Positions 18,121-25,487 of a stretch of 64,000 nucleotides of DNA are shown here, one piece after another. The notes below the pieces were generated by a model, which saw only the letters and a list, made by a program, of their open reading frames with translations, was not told where the DNA came from and ran no database searches. The first letter of the stretch is position 1; the number at the start of each line of letters is the position of its first letter. The stretch is taken from positions 1-64,000 of the forward strand of contig JACKBU010000005.1 of the NCBI GenBank assembly GCA_020634395.1, written 5' to 3'. This DNA is from Ardenticatenaceae bacterium. GTDB taxonomy: Bacteria > Chloroflexota > Anaerolineae > Promineifilales > Promineifilaceae. The position numbers were made by a program, and so were the translations under genes.

Positions 18121-18576
18121 ATGCCTACCAAAACGAAATCATCACCTATCAAATCTTCAAAAAGACGACAACCTACACTGTATTCGATTCTGGCATTGCT
18201 GGGGCGCTCTATAACTGAAATGGACGGCCGTTCCGAAAAATCTAACCGGATCCTTATTGTCAGCGAGCAGGGGATTATGGGGTCCGGTTTAGAAAAACTG
18301 TTGGTAGATGAACAAACGTTTGAAGTTGTACGGCTCGTGCTGCACAGCGAAGAAGATCTCTTGCAGCAAATCTGGCAGCTTTTACCGGACATTATTATCT
18401 TGGCCCTGGAGCCTACTGAGATTTGCCCTGCACGGCTGCTGGAACAGCTGCAAGATTACGGCCGTGTACGTATTGTCCTGGTAGACTTGTTGAGTAACGA
18501 GATCGATGTTTACGATAGGGAGCCGGTTACGCTGAATGACTACGGGACTTTAATCAACCATCTGCGATACAAATAG
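18121..18576 (+). CDS. Degenerate response-regulator receiver-like protein
   Basis: This 151-aa protein has a basic N-terminal tail of about 40 residues and then a receiver-like fold: RILIVSEQGIMGSGLEKLL, PDIIILALEP, RVRIVLVDLL. The acidic pair is reduced to SE, and the usual phospho-acceptor Asp in the third strand is replaced (LALEP), so it is probably a pseudo-receiver that works without phosphorylation. No output domain follows. The ribosome-binding site is GGAGAGGG just before the ATG. It ends the plus-strand island before a strong bidirectional terminator. Role is unknown. Confidence 0.72.
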   Translation: MPTKTKSSPIKSSKRRQPTLYSILALLGRSITEMDGRSEKSNRILIVSEQGIMGSGLEKLLVDEQTFEVVRLVLHSEEDLLQQIWQLLPDIIILALEPTEICPARLLEQLQDYGRVRIVLVDLLSNEIDVYDREPVTLNDYGTLINHLRYK

Positions 18577-18646
18577 GGCTTCACGGCAGAAATCATGCAA
18601 GCAGTGGTGCGCGTAAAGGGCGCCGCGGTTGACTGTGGGTTACCTG

Positions 18647-18700
18647 GGGAATGCTAAGGGGAGGAGGGGAGAAACGGCCGTTTCTCCCCCTAGCATTCCC
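18647..18700. terminator. Bidirectional terminator with ACGGCCGT at its centre
   Basis: A perfect 24-nt palindrome (18666-18689) of the form GGGGAGAAACGG / CCGTTTCTCCCC is enclosed by an outer inverted repeat, GGGAATGCTA (18647-18656) with TAGCATTCCC (18691-18700). It sits between two convergent genes, and its right arm includes the TAG stop of the polyprenyl synthetase gene. It can fold on both strands, so it probably ends transcription from both sides. Confidence 0.8.
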
Positions 18701-19721
18701 TTTCGATCATGTATAAAACCATCTCTAATATAAAACGCTTGTCCTCAGAGTCCGGCAAATGACCATAAGCGTTATGAAACTCATACAAGGCAGCGCCTGC
18801 AAACTGTCTGGCGCATTTACGGCCAAAGGCAATGCTGCCATAGTGGATCATCTTCTCATAAATCCATTCAACCTGGTCTTCCGTTCTTTCAGGTCGGCTT
18901 AGAGCCAGTATAGCCTTCAGTTCGGCTTTTTCCTGCGAACTACAGTGGTTTAGCAAATGGATCAGCATCAACGTCCGTTTGCCTTCCCAAAGATCCCCGC
19001 CGATCTCCTTGCCATACTGGCCATAATTCCCCACCAGATTAAGCAAGTCGTCCTGAATTTGAAAGGCGATCCCCAAAAACCAACCGAACCGATAAAAACG
19101 ATCAGGGTTGATGCCTCCACCCGTGGCGATCAGGCCGCCTGCCCGGCAGGGGTAAATGCATGTGTACCAGGCAGTTTTCTTGAGCGCCAGTCGCAAGTAG
19201 TCGCGGTCGGATAAATCACACACATTATCACGAATCCAACCCAGTTCTAAGGCCTGCCCTTCCAATGTCTGGCGCAGCATTTCTGAGCTTTCACTAAAAA
19301 GCTGCCAGGCAAGCTTGCTCCCTAACAGCGCCTGATTCTTCATCAGCACCTGCAAGCTGAAAAGATTCAGCGCGTTGCCAATATTGATCGCTACTCCAAT
19401 GCCATGCTTTGTGTGTAACGTCTCATTTCCCCGCCGAAACATGCTTTCATCCTGGACGTCATCGTGAACGAGAAACCCGTTGTGAAAGAGTTCTATGGCG
19501 ACCGCAGAATTAATGGCATTCTGAATACGTCCTCCATAGGCCAAACAGGTCGCCAGGCACAAAGCGGCGCGTAAACCTTTGCCACTGCGTTTGGGATACT
19601 CCGGTAGAAGGTCATAGAAGTATCGTTTTGGCTCACGAGCAGGCAAAACCGAGAGAAGATTGCTAAACGCGACTTCTCTGTAAAAGTCCAGGCGCTTTTC
19701 AAAGAACTCAAACTGGCTCAT
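18690..19721 (-). CDS. Polyprenyl (isoprenyl) diphosphate synthase family protein
   Basis: This 343-aa all-helical enzyme should join isopentenyl diphosphate units onto an allylic diphosphate. The first Asp-rich motif is HDDVQDES (D87, D88, D91), followed by RRGNETLHTKHG. The second motif is QIQDDLLN (D224, D225), where the last Asp of the usual DDxxD is Asn. KRSGKGLRAALCLA near residue 50 matches the substrate-binding Lys/Arg region. It starts 8 nt after the stop of the small helical protein gene upstream, with no clear ribosome-binding site of its own, so it is probably translationally coupled. Product chain length cannot be told; the variant second motif leaves a non-canonical terpene role open. 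Confidence 0.88.
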   Translation of the reverse strand: MSQFEFFEKRLDFYREVAFSNLLSVLPAREPKRYFYDLLPEYPKRSGKGLRAALCLATCLAYGGRIQNAINSAVAIELFHNGFLVHDDVQDESMFRRGNETLHTKHGIGVAINIGNALNLFSLQVLMKNQALLGSKLAWQLFSESSEMLRQTLEGQALELGWIRDNVCDLSDRDYLRLALKKTAWYTCIYPCRAGGLIATGGGINPDRFYRFGWFLGIAFQIQDDLLNLVGNYGQYGKEIGGDLWEGKRTLMLIHLLNHCSSQEKAELKAILALSRPERTEDQVEWIYEKMIHYGSIAFGRKCARQFAGAALYEFHNAYGHLPDSEDKRFILEMVLYMIEREC

Positions 19722-19729
19722 GATATTTG

Positions 19730-20227
19730 TTAATCTGTATGGGTCGATGCGCCGGTATCGGCCGATGAGCGGGTATCAGTCGATGGGCGCCGGGTTTCGA
19801 TGTTTGCCGCCTGCAGTAAGCGATTAATAATGTTCGGCGCATTGGTGACGATATTAAGCAGGACGTCTACTGCTTCATGGGCATCTTTTTGAAAACAGAC
19901 TGAAAGGTCATCAAATTCCTCAGACCGCATTTGGTCTGCCTGCTCGCCAATGATATTGACAACGTCATGGGCATCTTTGCGCAGCCGTACGACGATATCG
20001 TCTAACGATTCCGATTGCACTTCACCGCTTTGGCGTATGCTTTGTTCGACTTCTTTAGCAGCCAGAAGTCCGGCCGCAACCTCTTCTTCGAGAATAAAGG
20101 CCGCTTTTTGAATCATATCTGACGTGCTGGCCCCAAACTCTCTAAGGATTTCTTCACGGGCTTTGTCCTGGCGAGGGGATCTCTTTGTCGAACCTTTTTC
20201 CTGTCCTTGTTGTCTCTGCTCACTCAT
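19730..20227 (-). CDS. Small hydrophilic helical protein with a duplicated segment, coupled to polyprenyl synthase
   Basis: This 165-aa protein starts at ATG 20227 with GGAGG 7 nt upstream; a longer in-frame extension lacks a ribosome-binding site. The middle is predicted amphipathic helix, with an internal ~32-residue duplication: RLRKDAHDVVNIIGEQA against CFQKDAHEAVDVLLNIV, each preceded by a DD-containing stretch. The ends are charged or polar (GSTKRSPRQDKAREE; STDTRSSADTGASTHTD). No membrane segment or known motif was recognised. A phasin-like or scaffolding role would fit its composition, but this is a guess. Confidence 0.72.
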   Translation of the reverse strand: MSEQRQQGQEKGSTKRSPRQDKAREEILREFGASTSDMIQKAAFILEEEVAAGLLAAKEVEQSIRQSGEVQSESLDDIVVRLRKDAHDVVNIIGEQADQMRSEEFDDLSVCFQKDAHEAVDVLLNIVTNAPNIINRLLQAANIETRRPSTDTRSSADTGASTHTD

Positions 20228-20598
20228 TTTCGTAACCTCCAACAGCTTTATCTGATCAAACGTACAAAAGAGCTGTCTGTAAACAGCATTTGAATCATTA
20301 AACGAGGAGCTGCGAGTTTTTCCGGTGACCAGAAATGAGCAGTTTGGCATCCCCTTTTGCAGACTGCGACGGTATGTAAGAATCAGGGGAAACACTGAAG
20401 TCGTGAATAAGTGATTTTCGTCACAGGCATTCATGACATCTATAACTTCCCCCCCCATGCCTGCACGGCATGATAAGGGTAGGGTTGAAATCCACTCTTG
20501 CGTCCATGATCCCAACAACCAGACTGGCGCTGTTGGCCACTGGGGTGGCCACTCCCGCGTTGAGGATGAGTAAAGCTGCTGTTAAACAATCAAGCCCT
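20228..20598. other. Divergent intergenic region
   Basis: This 370-nt region separates the minus-strand helical-protein operon from the plus-strand LuxR regulator and should contain both promoters. The regulator's frame is open from 20470, so part of this may be coding if an upstream start is used. No clear promoter hexamers, operators or repeats were recognised. Confidence 0.4.
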
Positions 20599-23379
20599 AT
20601 GTCTGAGATGCTGTTGCGTACAAAGCTGCTTGTTCCGCTAACCCGGCCAAATTTGGTGGTGCGGCCGCGCCTGATGGAACTGCTCGACGAAGGGCTCCTG
20701 GCTGGTCGTAAACTGACTCTCGTTTCTGCCCCGGCCGGCTTTGGAAAGACAACGCTGGTGAGCTTGTGGGCACAGCGTTTGCGAGCCGATGAAACAAACG
20801 ATATTGCCTGGCTGTCGTTGGACGAAAGCGAGAATGAGGAAAAGCGCTTTCTGGAGTATGTGGTAACGGCCGTTTCCCAGGCAGCCAACAGTGACCACAT
20901 CACCGGCAAAAACGCGCTGGCGCTGCTGCAGTCTCCCCAGGCGCCAGCGATCTCCGTTCTCACCTCCCTGATCAACGATGTTGCCGGCCATCAGCGCAGC
21001 ATCGTGCTGGTGCTTGACGATTACCATCTCATTGATGAGCCGGCTGTGGACGAGGCGCTGATCTTTTTGCTTGATCACTCGCCTCCGCAGTTGAATATTG
21101 TGGTCGTCACGCGAGTAGATCCGCAGCTTCCGCTGGGGCGGTTGCGCGCCCACAGCGAACTGATTGAGCTGCGCGCCTCCGATTTACGCTTCACATCAGC
21201 AGAGGCCACCGAATTTCTCAATCGGGGGATGGGGTTGAGCCTTTCGGCGGCCGATATTGCCACGCTGGAAACCCGTACAGAGGGCTGGATTGCCGGTTTG
21301 CAGTTGGCCGCCCTGGCTTTGCAAGGGTTGGTTTCTATGGCAGGACCGGCAGACACGGCCGGACATGTCCAATCTTTCACGGGCAGCCATCGGTTTGTCC
21401 TGGATTATTTGATCGAGGAAGTGCTGGCGCAGCAGCCGGAGGCTGTGCAGGCTTTTTTGTTGAAAACGGCCGTTCTTGAGCGCTTGACCGGACCTTTATG
21501 CGATGCTGTGACCGGCCAGAAAAACGGGCAGGCAACTCTCGAAATGTTGGAGCATACCAACCTGTTCATCGTCCCTTTAGATGATGAACGGCGTTGGTAC
21601 CGCTATCACCATCTTTTTTCTGACTTGCTGCGTCAGAAGCTGCGTCACACGCAACCCGAACAAATTCCAACGCTGCACCTCTGCGCCAGTGAGTGGTACG
21701 AGCGGCAGGGGTTGTGGGCCGAGGCCATTCACCACGCCTTTGCGGCTGATGATCTGGAGCGCGCAGCCGACCTGGCCGAACTGGCCTGGCATCCGATGAA
21801 CTTGCGCTACCGGTCCGTCACCTGGTTGGGCTGGGTGAAGGCTTTGCCAGAAGAATTGGTGTGCTCTCGGCCCGTGCTCAGTGCCGGCTGCGGATGGGCA
21901 TCACTGGACAGCGGCGCTTTGGCGGCGGCCGCGCTCCACTTTCAGGCTGCCGAACGATGGCTTGAAGCGCCGGCTGAAGTTTCAGCGGCGAAGCGCAGCC
22001 GAAGTGTGGCAGTCCTGGATGAAGAGGCACTGCGGTCGTTGGCGATCTCGGTGGCAAACGGCCGTGCTTATCTGGCCCAGGCCCTTGGCGACGTGGCCGG
22101 TACGGTAAAGTATGCCCAACAGGCCCGCAATCTCCTGCGTGAGAATGAATACTTTGAGCGCGGGCTTTCGGCTATCCTCTTGGGATTTGCCTACTGGGCA
22201 AGCGGCGACCTGGAGACAGCCCGCGAAGCGGTCGCCGATGCCATAGCCAAGATGCGCATGACCGGCCGGCTGCTTTTCATCATCAGTTTTACTTCTTACC
22301 TGGCCGACATCCTGACAGCGCAAGGCCGTCTGTGTGAAGCTGTAAAAACGTGTGTGCAGTTATTGGAAATCATCACGGAGCCGGATGAGGCAGAAGCGCC
22401 GGAAACGGCCGTACTGCACTTGGGGTTAAGCGAGCTGTACCTGGAGCAGGGCGATGTGGCAGCCGCCACGAGACACTTGCAAAAAAGCGAGACGTTTGGT
22501 GAGCAGCCCTGGTTTGCCCCCTGGTATCGTCACTGGATCGTGGCTCATGCTCGCCTGATGGGGGCTCAGGGAGACCTGGACGGCGTCATCGAACTGCTCA
22601 AGGAAGCAGAGCGTCTCTACTACCGGCATCCCATTCCCGATGTGCGCCCCTTAAAAGCCCTGATCGCCCGGGTGTGGCTGGCGCAGGGTAAGTTGAACGA
22701 AGCCCAGCGTTGGGCAAGTGAACAGGGCCTGACTGTTGACGACGCTCTCAGCTATCTGCGCGAGTTCGAGCACATGACACTAGCCCGGCTGCTTATCGCT
22801 CAGCACAAGCATGGCAGGGACGAGACTTGCCTCCAGCAGGCAGTCGGCCTGCTGGAGCGTCTCCTGAAAGCGGCGGAGGAGGGAGGAAGAACGGGGAGCA
22901 CCATCGAAATACTGGCGCTGCAGGCCCTCGCTTTTGCTGCACAGGGCAGCCTGCCTTCGGCTTTAGCGGCTTTAGAACGCGCTCTCGCCTTAGCCGAACC
23001 AGAGGGCTTTTTGCAACTTTTCGTGGATGAAGGACCGGCGATGGCCCGTCTGCTGTATGCCATGCTTTGCCAGGACATGGCCAACGATTATGTTCGCCGG
23101 TTGTTGGCTGCTTTTCCCGTCCGTGAGCCAGAAGAAGCTGCTTCGCTCCAATCTGAAAGTTCTGCGTTTGATTGGGTTGATCCGCTGAGTGACCGGGAAG
23201 TTGAAGTGCTCCAACTCATCGCCGAAGGGCTGACAAATCAGGAAATTGCTACCCGACTTTTCCTGGCGCTGAACACCATCAAAGCCCACACGCGCAACAC
23301 TTATAGCAAGCTGGGGGTCAACAGTCGTATGCAGGCCGTCGCCCGGGCCAGAGAGTTGGGCATCCTTTCTCTCGACTAA
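20599..23379 (+). CDS. MalT-like LuxR-family ATP-dependent transcriptional regulator
   Basis: This large STAND-type regulator (926 aa from ATG 20599) begins with the family-typical LLRTKLLVPLTRPNLVVRPR. The ATPase domain has Walker A APAGFGKTTL and Walker B VLVLDDYHLI, then DHSPPQLNIVVVTRVDPQLP and FTGSHRFVLDYLIEEVL. The middle (about 420-830) is TPR-like helical repeat. The C-terminal LuxR helix-turn-helix has LSDREVEVLQLIAEGLTNQE and a recognition helix ending in YSKLGVNSRMQAVARARE. It should bind an inducer and ATP, oligomerise and activate transcription. Starts at 20470 and 20566 are in frame, and none has a good ribosome-binding site. The inducer and targets are unknown. A paralogue lies at 33177. 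Confidence 0.92.
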   Translation: MSEMLLRTKLLVPLTRPNLVVRPRLMELLDEGLLAGRKLTLVSAPAGFGKTTLVSLWAQRLRADETNDIAWLSLDESENEEKRFLEYVVTAVSQAANSDHITGKNALALLQSPQAPAISVLTSLINDVAGHQRSIVLVLDDYHLIDEPAVDEALIFLLDHSPPQLNIVVVTRVDPQLPLGRLRAHSELIELRASDLRFTSAEATEFLNRGMGLSLSAADIATLETRTEGWIAGLQLAALALQGLVSMAGPADTAGHVQSFTGSHRFVLDYLIEEVLAQQPEAVQAFLLKTAVLERLTGPLCDAVTGQKNGQATLEMLEHTNLFIVPLDDERRWYRYHHLFSDLLRQKLRHTQPEQIPTLHLCASEWYERQGLWAEAIHHAFAADDLERAADLAELAWHPMNLRYRSVTWLGWVKALPEELVCSRPVLSAGCGWASLDSGALAAAALHFQAAERWLEAPAEVSAAKRSRSVAVLDEEALRSLAISVANGRAYLAQALGDVAGTVKYAQQARNLLRENEYFERGLSAILLGFAYWASGDLETAREAVADAIAKMRMTGRLLFIISFTSYLADILTAQGRLCEAVKTCVQLLEIITEPDEAEAPETAVLHLGLSELYLEQGDVAAATRHLQKSETFGEQPWFAPWYRHWIVAHARLMGAQGDLDGVIELLKEAERLYYRHPIPDVRPLKALIARVWLAQGKLNEAQRWASEQGLTVDDALSYLREFEHMTLARLLIAQHKHGRDETCLQQAVGLLERLLKAAEEGGRTGSTIEILALQALAFAAQGSLPSALAALERALALAEPEGFLQLFVDEGPAMARLLYAMLCQDMANDYVRRLLAAFPVREPEEAASLQSESSAFDWVDPLSDREVEVLQLIAEGLTNQEIATRLFLALNTIKAHTRNTYSKLGVNSRMQAVARARELGILSLD

Positions 23380-23591
23380 CCTCTGCTGTCCTGCCCTAAA
23401 CGTTTCAATCCAATAACACCTGAATAACACCTTCGTGGGATGACGATCACCCGTCCTGGCGGCTATGCTGTGAGTATGGGTTGGCCGGACGACGAAGGCA
23501 GCGGCCGTTCGACTACAAAACCACCGGTTAATTCGTTGCCATCTTCAGGAGACACTTCACCAGCTGCGCCGACCACCATGAATGAAAACCG

Positions 23592-23653
23592 AACCTCCCG
23601 GAGGTTTTTAAGGTTGTGCAAAGTCGAGACAACAACCTCCGAGAGGTTTTTTT
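23592..23653 (+). repeat. Pair of short hairpins AACCTC...GAGGTT with T-tracts
   Basis: Two similar inverted repeats lie 28 nt apart: AACCTCCCGGAGGTT followed by TTTA (23592-23606), and AACCTCCGAGAGGTT followed by seven T (23634-23648). The stretch between them contains GGTTGTGCAAAGTCGAGAC. The arrangement looks like tandem weak terminators or a dispersed repeat unit. The rest of the 355-nt gap between the regulator and the acyltransferase (23380-23734) holds no supportable gene. Confidence 0.6.
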
Positions 23654-23734
23654 ACAGAGGACGACATGAGCGTAGGCGTCTTCCCTGCTAGGGCGGACGG
23701 GACGTCCGCGCTCCCATTTTCGAAGGAGGCAGTT

Positions 23735-24937
23735 ATGGCCCAAATTAGTTTACCTAAAGCGGATGTGTCCGCTGTTGAAGCGGCAGCTCAAGAAAGAGTT
23801 CGCCTGACCTTTATCGATCACCTGCGCGCGGCGCTGGTAATCCTTGTGGTGCTGCACCACCTGGCAATTGTCTACGGCGAAGGTATCTCATTCTGGTACG
23901 TCGATCCCCCGTTATCCGCATCGCTGGTCGGCTTTGCGCTCGTTTTATTTGTGCTCTTCAACCAGGCCTGGTTTATGGGTGCTCTTTTCCTGTTAGCGGG
24001 TTACTTCACACCTGGCTCGTTTGAGCGCAAAGGGTTGGGCGCTTTTCTCAAGGGCCGCCTGATACGGCTGGGTATTCCGCTCGTCGTGTGGATATTTCTA
24101 CTCAATCCGCTTGCCAATATTGGTTTGTTTCTGGAACCGGCCGTGTGGGTTGCGGAGCCATTGACCTGGCAAACCTTCTGGCAAATGTATCCGGCATTTA
24201 TCGGCATGGGGGTTGCCTGGTTCCTGGCGCTGCTGCTCATCTTCAGCTTTGGCTACGCCGGTTGGCGCTGGTTAAGGAGGGAACGGCCGTCAACCTCGCC
24301 GTCTAAATCGCCGTTTCCCAGTTACGGCCGTATCGGTCTCTTCATTCTGGGCCTGGCTGTGATCACTTACCTGGTACGGATCATCATCCCTATTGGCAGA
24401 TCGGTGCTGGACTTTCCCACGCTGGCTTATCTGCCACAGTACCTGGGCTTTTTCATTGTGGGCACGATTGCCGCGCGCCATGATTGGTTCCGCACCCTGC
24501 CGGATCGTGTGGGGAAAGTGGGCCTGGCAACGGCCGTGGCGGCCACCCTGCTGCTGTTCCCAATCCCCATACTGGGCATTTTAGGCGGCACCATGCGCTT
24601 TCTAGGCAACGGCAGTTGGCCTTCGGCCGTCTATGCGCTGTGGGATACCACTTTTGCCGTTGGGTTGTGCCTGGCATCCCTTACCTTCTTCCGCCGCTAT
24701 TTCAACACAGAGAGCAGGTTGGGCGATCTTCTCGCCCAGAACAGCTATGCCGTTTACGTGATCCACAGCCCCATCATTATTGTGCTGGCATATGCCTTCT
24801 ACCTGCTGCTGGCCGCACAGGGTATTGAACTCGGACCTGGGCTTAAATTCACCATTGCCGCTCTCGTTATGGTGCCTGTCTGCTATATCCTGGCCTACTT
24901 GCTGCGGAAAATTCCCGGTGTCGCCCGCGTCCTTTGA
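23735..24937 (+). CDS. Membrane acyltransferase family 3 protein
   Basis: This 400-aa polytopic membrane protein has the acyltransferase-3 opening FIDHLRAALVILVVLHHLAIVYG, where the His pair after the first helix is the presumed catalytic site, followed by about ten hydrophobic segments. AWFMGALFLLAGYFTP and KGRLIRLGIPLVVW fit the family (OafA/YrhL-like). It probably transfers acetyl or another acyl group to an envelope glycan or lipid. Start ATG 23735 has AAGGAGG 5 nt upstream. An ACGGCCGT copy lies in a loop-coding segment. It stands alone; the substrate cannot be inferred. Confidence 0.87.
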   Translation: MAQISLPKADVSAVEAAAQERVRLTFIDHLRAALVILVVLHHLAIVYGEGISFWYVDPPLSASLVGFALVLFVLFNQAWFMGALFLLAGYFTPGSFERKGLGAFLKGRLIRLGIPLVVWIFLLNPLANIGLFLEPAVWVAEPLTWQTFWQMYPAFIGMGVAWFLALLLIFSFGYAGWRWLRRERPSTSPSKSPFPSYGRIGLFILGLAVITYLVRIIIPIGRSVLDFPTLAYLPQYLGFFIVGTIAARHDWFRTLPDRVGKVGLATAVAATLLLFPIPILGILGGTMRFLGNGSWPSAVYALWDTTFAVGLCLASLTFFRRYFNTESRLGDLLAQNSYAVYVIHSPIIIVLAYAFYLLLAAQGIELGPGLKFTIAALVMVPVCYILAYLLRKIPGVARVL

Positions 24938-25017
24938 CCCAAGCCGCACGGCGCTGCCGCCTTTCGTTCCACATGGTGGCATCCAGCTTCAGGTATAGGG
25001 ATTGGTCGCTTATCATA

Positions 25018-25043
25018 GGCTGCCTGGAACCAGGAGGGCAGCC
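25018..25043 (+). terminator. Short hairpin after the acyltransferase gene
   Basis: GGCTGCC (25018-25024) pairs with GGCAGCC (25037-25043) around a 12-nt loop, about 80 nt after the acyltransferase stop and 75 nt before the next gene. No T-tract follows. This is a weak terminator candidate. Confidence 0.35.
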
Positions 25044-25116
25044 ATCAACCTGGAGGAGAACTTCATCGCTGCCCTGCCGGGCGAGTGCAGGGCAGCGCCC
25101 CAGAAGGGCAGTTAAG

Positions 25117-25401
25117 ATGAAGCAAGTCAAACAAAAGCTGACGCTGGATCGGCCGGCATCCTACCAGATAACCGTACCGGGTCACCTTGATGCACGCTGG
25201 ACCGAGTGGGATGGACGTCTGACCAATACCCTGACGTATGACGGGGACGGCACGGCCGTTACCATCTTGAACGGTCTGCTGGATCAGGCTGCCTTGCAGG
25301 GCCTCCTGCGCCGCCTCTATGCGCTGGGCTTGCCGTTAATGGCTGTGCTGTGCGTGGAAACCGACCCGGCAGAAACCCCAGGTACGGAGAAAAACTGCTG
25401 A
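25117..25401 (+). CDS. 94-aa protein of unknown function (paralogue of the gene at 36113)
   Basis: This small soluble protein contains YQITVPGHLDARWTEWDGRL, then a DGDGTA turn, LLDQAALQGLLRRLYALGL and a final hydrophobic strand (LMAVLCVE). The paralogue at 36113-36397 is also 94 aa and keeps G-LDARW--W--GL, DG-T, DQAAL-GLL-RA-(D/A)LGL-L-AV. The alternation looks like a compact beta-beta-alpha-beta fold. The ribosome-binding site is AAGGG before the ATG. It precedes a beta-lactamase-fold lipoprotein gene here, while the other copy heads an ABC-transporter operon. Function is unknown. It was called from conservation between the two copies. Confidence 0.75.
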   Translation: MKQVKQKLTLDRPASYQITVPGHLDARWTEWDGRLTNTLTYDGDGTAVTILNGLLDQAALQGLLRRLYALGLPLMAVLCVETDPAETPGTEKNC

Positions 25402-25487
25402 TTCGAAGGGAAATAATCGTATACCTTTTAACGTGACAGTAGGCGAGCGATAAGCGATAATCGCTCTTTATTTTCACGGAGTCAGAG

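Noticed and set aside
23440..23691. 83-aa ORF across the paired hairpins
   Set aside because: Its sequence is dictated by the inverted repeats; it has no start signals and overlaps T-tracts.
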